A DNA stretch of 8,296 bases, from the NCBI GenBank assembly GCA_943327025.2, contig CALPVO020000090.1:1-8296 (forward strand). The letters run 5' to 3'. Below, in pieces: positions 7,313 to 8,296 of the stretch. The first letter of the stretch is position 1; the number at the start of each line of letters is the position of its first letter. The position numbers and the translations under genes were made by a program. The stretch is from Janthinobacterium lividum (lineage in GTDB: Bacteria; Pseudomonadota; Gammaproteobacteria; Steroidobacterales; Steroidobacteraceae). A model generated the notes under the pieces. The model saw only the letters and a program-made list of their open reading frames with translations. It searched no databases and had not been told where the DNA came from.

Positions 7313-7342
7313 AGTATGCCATGCAAATGACAACGCTGTCAC
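7313..7342 (-). promoter_or_regulatory. Promoter of the zwf-pgl-edd-eda operon
   Basis: On the minus strand GTGACA (7342-7337, five of six matches to the -35 consensus) is followed after 18 bp by CATACT (7318-7313, four of six matches to the -10). TG at 7321-7320 makes it an extended -10 promoter. Conventional spacing puts +1 near 7306, the A of the zwf ATG. An upstream terminator ends at 7351, so a promoter dedicated to zwf must fit in this short stretch. An operator palindrome covers the -35 and the start of the spacer. The elements are read by eye and the start site is inferred. Confidence 0.6.
7328..7341. promoter_or_regulatory. LacI-type operator O1 overlapping the zwf promoter
   Basis: TGACAGCGTTGTCA has the form TGACAnCGnTGTCA, a palindrome centred on CG. 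That layout is characteristic of LacI/GalR-family operators. It overlaps the -35 hexamer and spacer of the zwf promoter, a position that would block RNA polymerase. The adjacent LacI-family gene is the obvious candidate binder, but binding is inferred. Confidence 0.7.
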
Positions 7343-7350
7343 GCGTACCC

Positions 7351-7387
7351 AAAAAAGAGGCGACCAGCATTTTCATCCTGGCCGCCT
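7351..7387 (-). terminator. Rho-independent terminator of the LacI-family regulator gene
   Basis: On the minus strand AGGCGGCCAG (7387-7378) pairs with CTGGTCGCCT (7367-7358) to form a 10-bp stem with a single G-U wobble and a 10-nt loop. One C and then six T follow. It lies about 70 bp after the regulator stop and 44 bp before the zwf ATG, so it separates the two transcription units. Because it precedes zwf in the same direction, any read-through from the regulator gene would be attenuated here. Confidence 0.85.
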
Positions 7388-7408
7388 GGACCGTCTGGGG
7401 TCAGACAT

Positions 7409-7425
7409 TCACAGCAACGCTGTCA
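7409..7425. promoter_or_regulatory. Upstream operator-like site O2
   Basis: TGACAGCGTTGCTGTGA on the minus strand shares its first 11 bases exactly with O1. The second half-site is imperfect, though ACAGC and GCTGT also form their own inverted repeat across GTT. The matching cores of O1 and O2 are 84 bp apart, close to eight helical turns. It may be an auxiliary operator used in looping. It lies between the regulator stop and its terminator, within that gene's 3' untranslated region. Confidence 0.5.
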
Positions 7426-7458
7426 GTGTGCCCCGCCAATATGTCAACTGGATGGCGC

Positions 7459-8296
7459 CTAAGCAGGCACCGGGCCCGTGGAGGCACGCACCACCAACCG
7501 GTGCGGCACCCGCAGCCGTGGCGGCACCTCCCCGGTTTTCAGGAACGCCAGCAACTGGCCCGTGGCCTCGTAGGCCAAATCGAAGCTGGGCTGGTGCACC
7601 GTGGACAGCCGCGGCCACAAAGTGCCGGCAATGAAACTGTCGTCGAAGCCGGCAACGGACAGCTCGCCCGGTACCGCAATGCCGAGATCGTGGGCTGTCA
7701 GCAGCACACCGGCCGCCATATCGTCGTTGCTGGCGAAAATGGCGGTGGGCCGCGGTCGCGCCGCGAGCAACTTGCGCGCCGCCGCCACGCCGCTTTCGAA
7801 CGAATAGGCCCCCTGCACCACTCGCCCAGCCGGTGGCAGCAACCCATGCGCTTCCATCGCCAACCGAAAGCCCATGAAACGCTGGTGCGCCGACACGTGC
7901 TCCGGGTGGCCGATGATGAAGGCGATGTCGCGATGGCCCAGTCCCAACAGGTGCTCGGTCATTTCGCGCGCCGCACTCACGTCATCCATATCGGTGGTCG
8001 GCACATTCGTGGCGCCATCACCGGGCGCTATGCGCGCATGGGCAATACCGCGTTCTTCCAGTGCCGCTGCCAATTCCGGCAGCACCGACAGCGGCGGTGT
8101 GACGATGAGGCCATCGAGATGGGTTTGCGTCACAAAGCCGACGACTTCCCGGACCAGTTCCGCGCCGCGCTCCACGAAGGGCTGCACCAGCAGCCGGTTG
8201 CCCGCCTCACGGCAACGCGCCATGGCACCACGCTGCAGGTCCGTCAGGTGGTGCACGCTCGGGTCGTCGTAGATGAAGCCCAGCGTATGGCTGCGG
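7459..8296 (-). CDS. LacI-family transcriptional regulator (partial, N-terminal DNA-binding domain outside window)
   Basis: The visible 278 residues are the periplasmic-binding-protein-like effector domain of a LacI/GalR regulator. The frame enters at the right edge as RSHTLGFIYDDPS, where the sensor domain begins, so the helix-turn-helix and hinge are just outside. Family blocks include LQRGAMARCREAG, GLIVTPPLS, LGHRDIAFIIGHPE, ASNDDMAAGVLLTA and VAGFDDSFIAGTLWPRLSTVHQP. It ends in RLVVRASTG, as these proteins usually do. A GTG at 8256 is internal and is not the start. The gene reads toward zwf on the same strand and is separated from it by a terminator. LacI-type operators flank that terminator, so it probably represses the Entner-Doudoroff operon. 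The inducer cannot be told from sequence; a sugar or sugar phosphate is likely. Confidence 0.9.
   Translation of the reverse strand, partial: RSHTLGFIYDDPSVHHLTDLQRGAMARCREAGNRLLVQPFVERGAELVREVVGFVTQTHLDGLIVTPPLSVLPELAAALEERGIAHARIAPGDGATNVPTTDMDDVSAAREMTEHLLGLGHRDIAFIIGHPEHVSAHQRFMGFRLAMEAHGLLPPAGRVVQGAYSFESGVAAARKLLAARPRPTAIFASNDDMAAGVLLTAHDLGIAVPGELSVAGFDDSFIAGTLWPRLSTVHQPSFDLAYEATGQLLAFLKTGEVPPRLRVPHRLVVRASTGPVPA

Noticed and set aside
6068..7330. 420-codon open frame on the plus strand opposite zwf
   Set aside because: It is an antisense shadow of a clearly conserved gene in GC-rich DNA. The translation is rich in His, Arg and Gln, shows no domain, and has no ribosome binding site.
7307..7342. 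GTG at 7342 as the zwf start
   Set aside because: It lies within the operator and -35 region of the predicted promoter and has no clear ribosome binding site. The ATG at 7306 gives the usual length.
7398..7434. GGGG...CCCC hairpin around O2 as a terminator
   Set aside because: The outer 4-bp and inner 5-bp stems are separated by poorly pairing sequence and no T-tract follows. The operator reading explains it better.
7419..7447. Perfect TTGACA at 7447-7442 (minus) as the -35 of a promoter
   Set aside because: No -10-like hexamer occurs at 15-19 bp downstream; the candidates there are GC-rich. A transcript from it would also meet the terminator before zwf.
7307..7458. HexR-type site expected before zwf in many gammaproteobacteria
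   Set aside because: No AT-rich TGTAATTAAATTACA-like palindrome is present; the only strong palindrome is of LacI type.
7459..8256. Regulator starting at the GTG at 8256
   Set aside because: The frame continues upstream to the window edge with typical LacI sensor-domain sequence, so this GTG is an internal valine codon.

Overview
The window is GC-rich and densely coded. It reads as chromosomal DNA of a gammaproteobacterium, most likely of the Xanthomonadales (Lysobacterales). That assignment is inferred from codon use, the order regulator-zwf-pgl-edd-eda, and protein similarity recalled from memory; no search was possible. I see no insertion sequence, CRISPR array, tRNA, rRNA or phage gene.

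Left part (1-2498). A truncated acetoacetate-decarboxylase-family gene runs left off the window. It is divergent from a rightward two-gene unit made of a 358-residue bicupin of the 2,4'-dihydroxyacetophenone dioxygenase / ChrR-like type and a Ni-type glyoxalase I. The divergent genes share a 107-bp intergenic region. Ring- or diketone-cleaving cupins, beta-keto-acid decarboxylases and glyoxalase I could together handle small dicarbonyl compounds, but that link is inference.

Right part (2571-8296, all minus strand). This is a complete Entner-Doudoroff operon transcribed right to left: zwf, pgl, edd and eda. It converts glucose 6-phosphate to pyruvate plus glyceraldehyde 3-phosphate. zwf and pgl overlap at TGATG, edd and eda are 12 bp apart, and a 57-bp gap between pgl and edd holds a 15-codon mini-ORF whose stop overlaps the edd start. 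gloA and eda converge on a small hairpin.

Control of the operon. Upstream of zwf, on the same strand, lies the 3' part of a LacI-family regulator gene whose DNA-binding end is outside the window. The 152-bp gap between them holds a good intrinsic terminator for the regulator, then only 44 bp to the zwf ATG. Those 44 bp contain a CG-centred palindrome of LacI type (TGACAGCGTTGTCA) and an extended -10 promoter that would start transcription at the zwf ATG itself, giving a leaderless mRNA. An 11-bp exact copy of the operator's main half lies 84 bp upstream, about eight helical turns, which would suit DNA looping. This arrangement, together with the mini-ORF before edd and the half-degenerate bicupin next to gloA, is what most deserves a second look.
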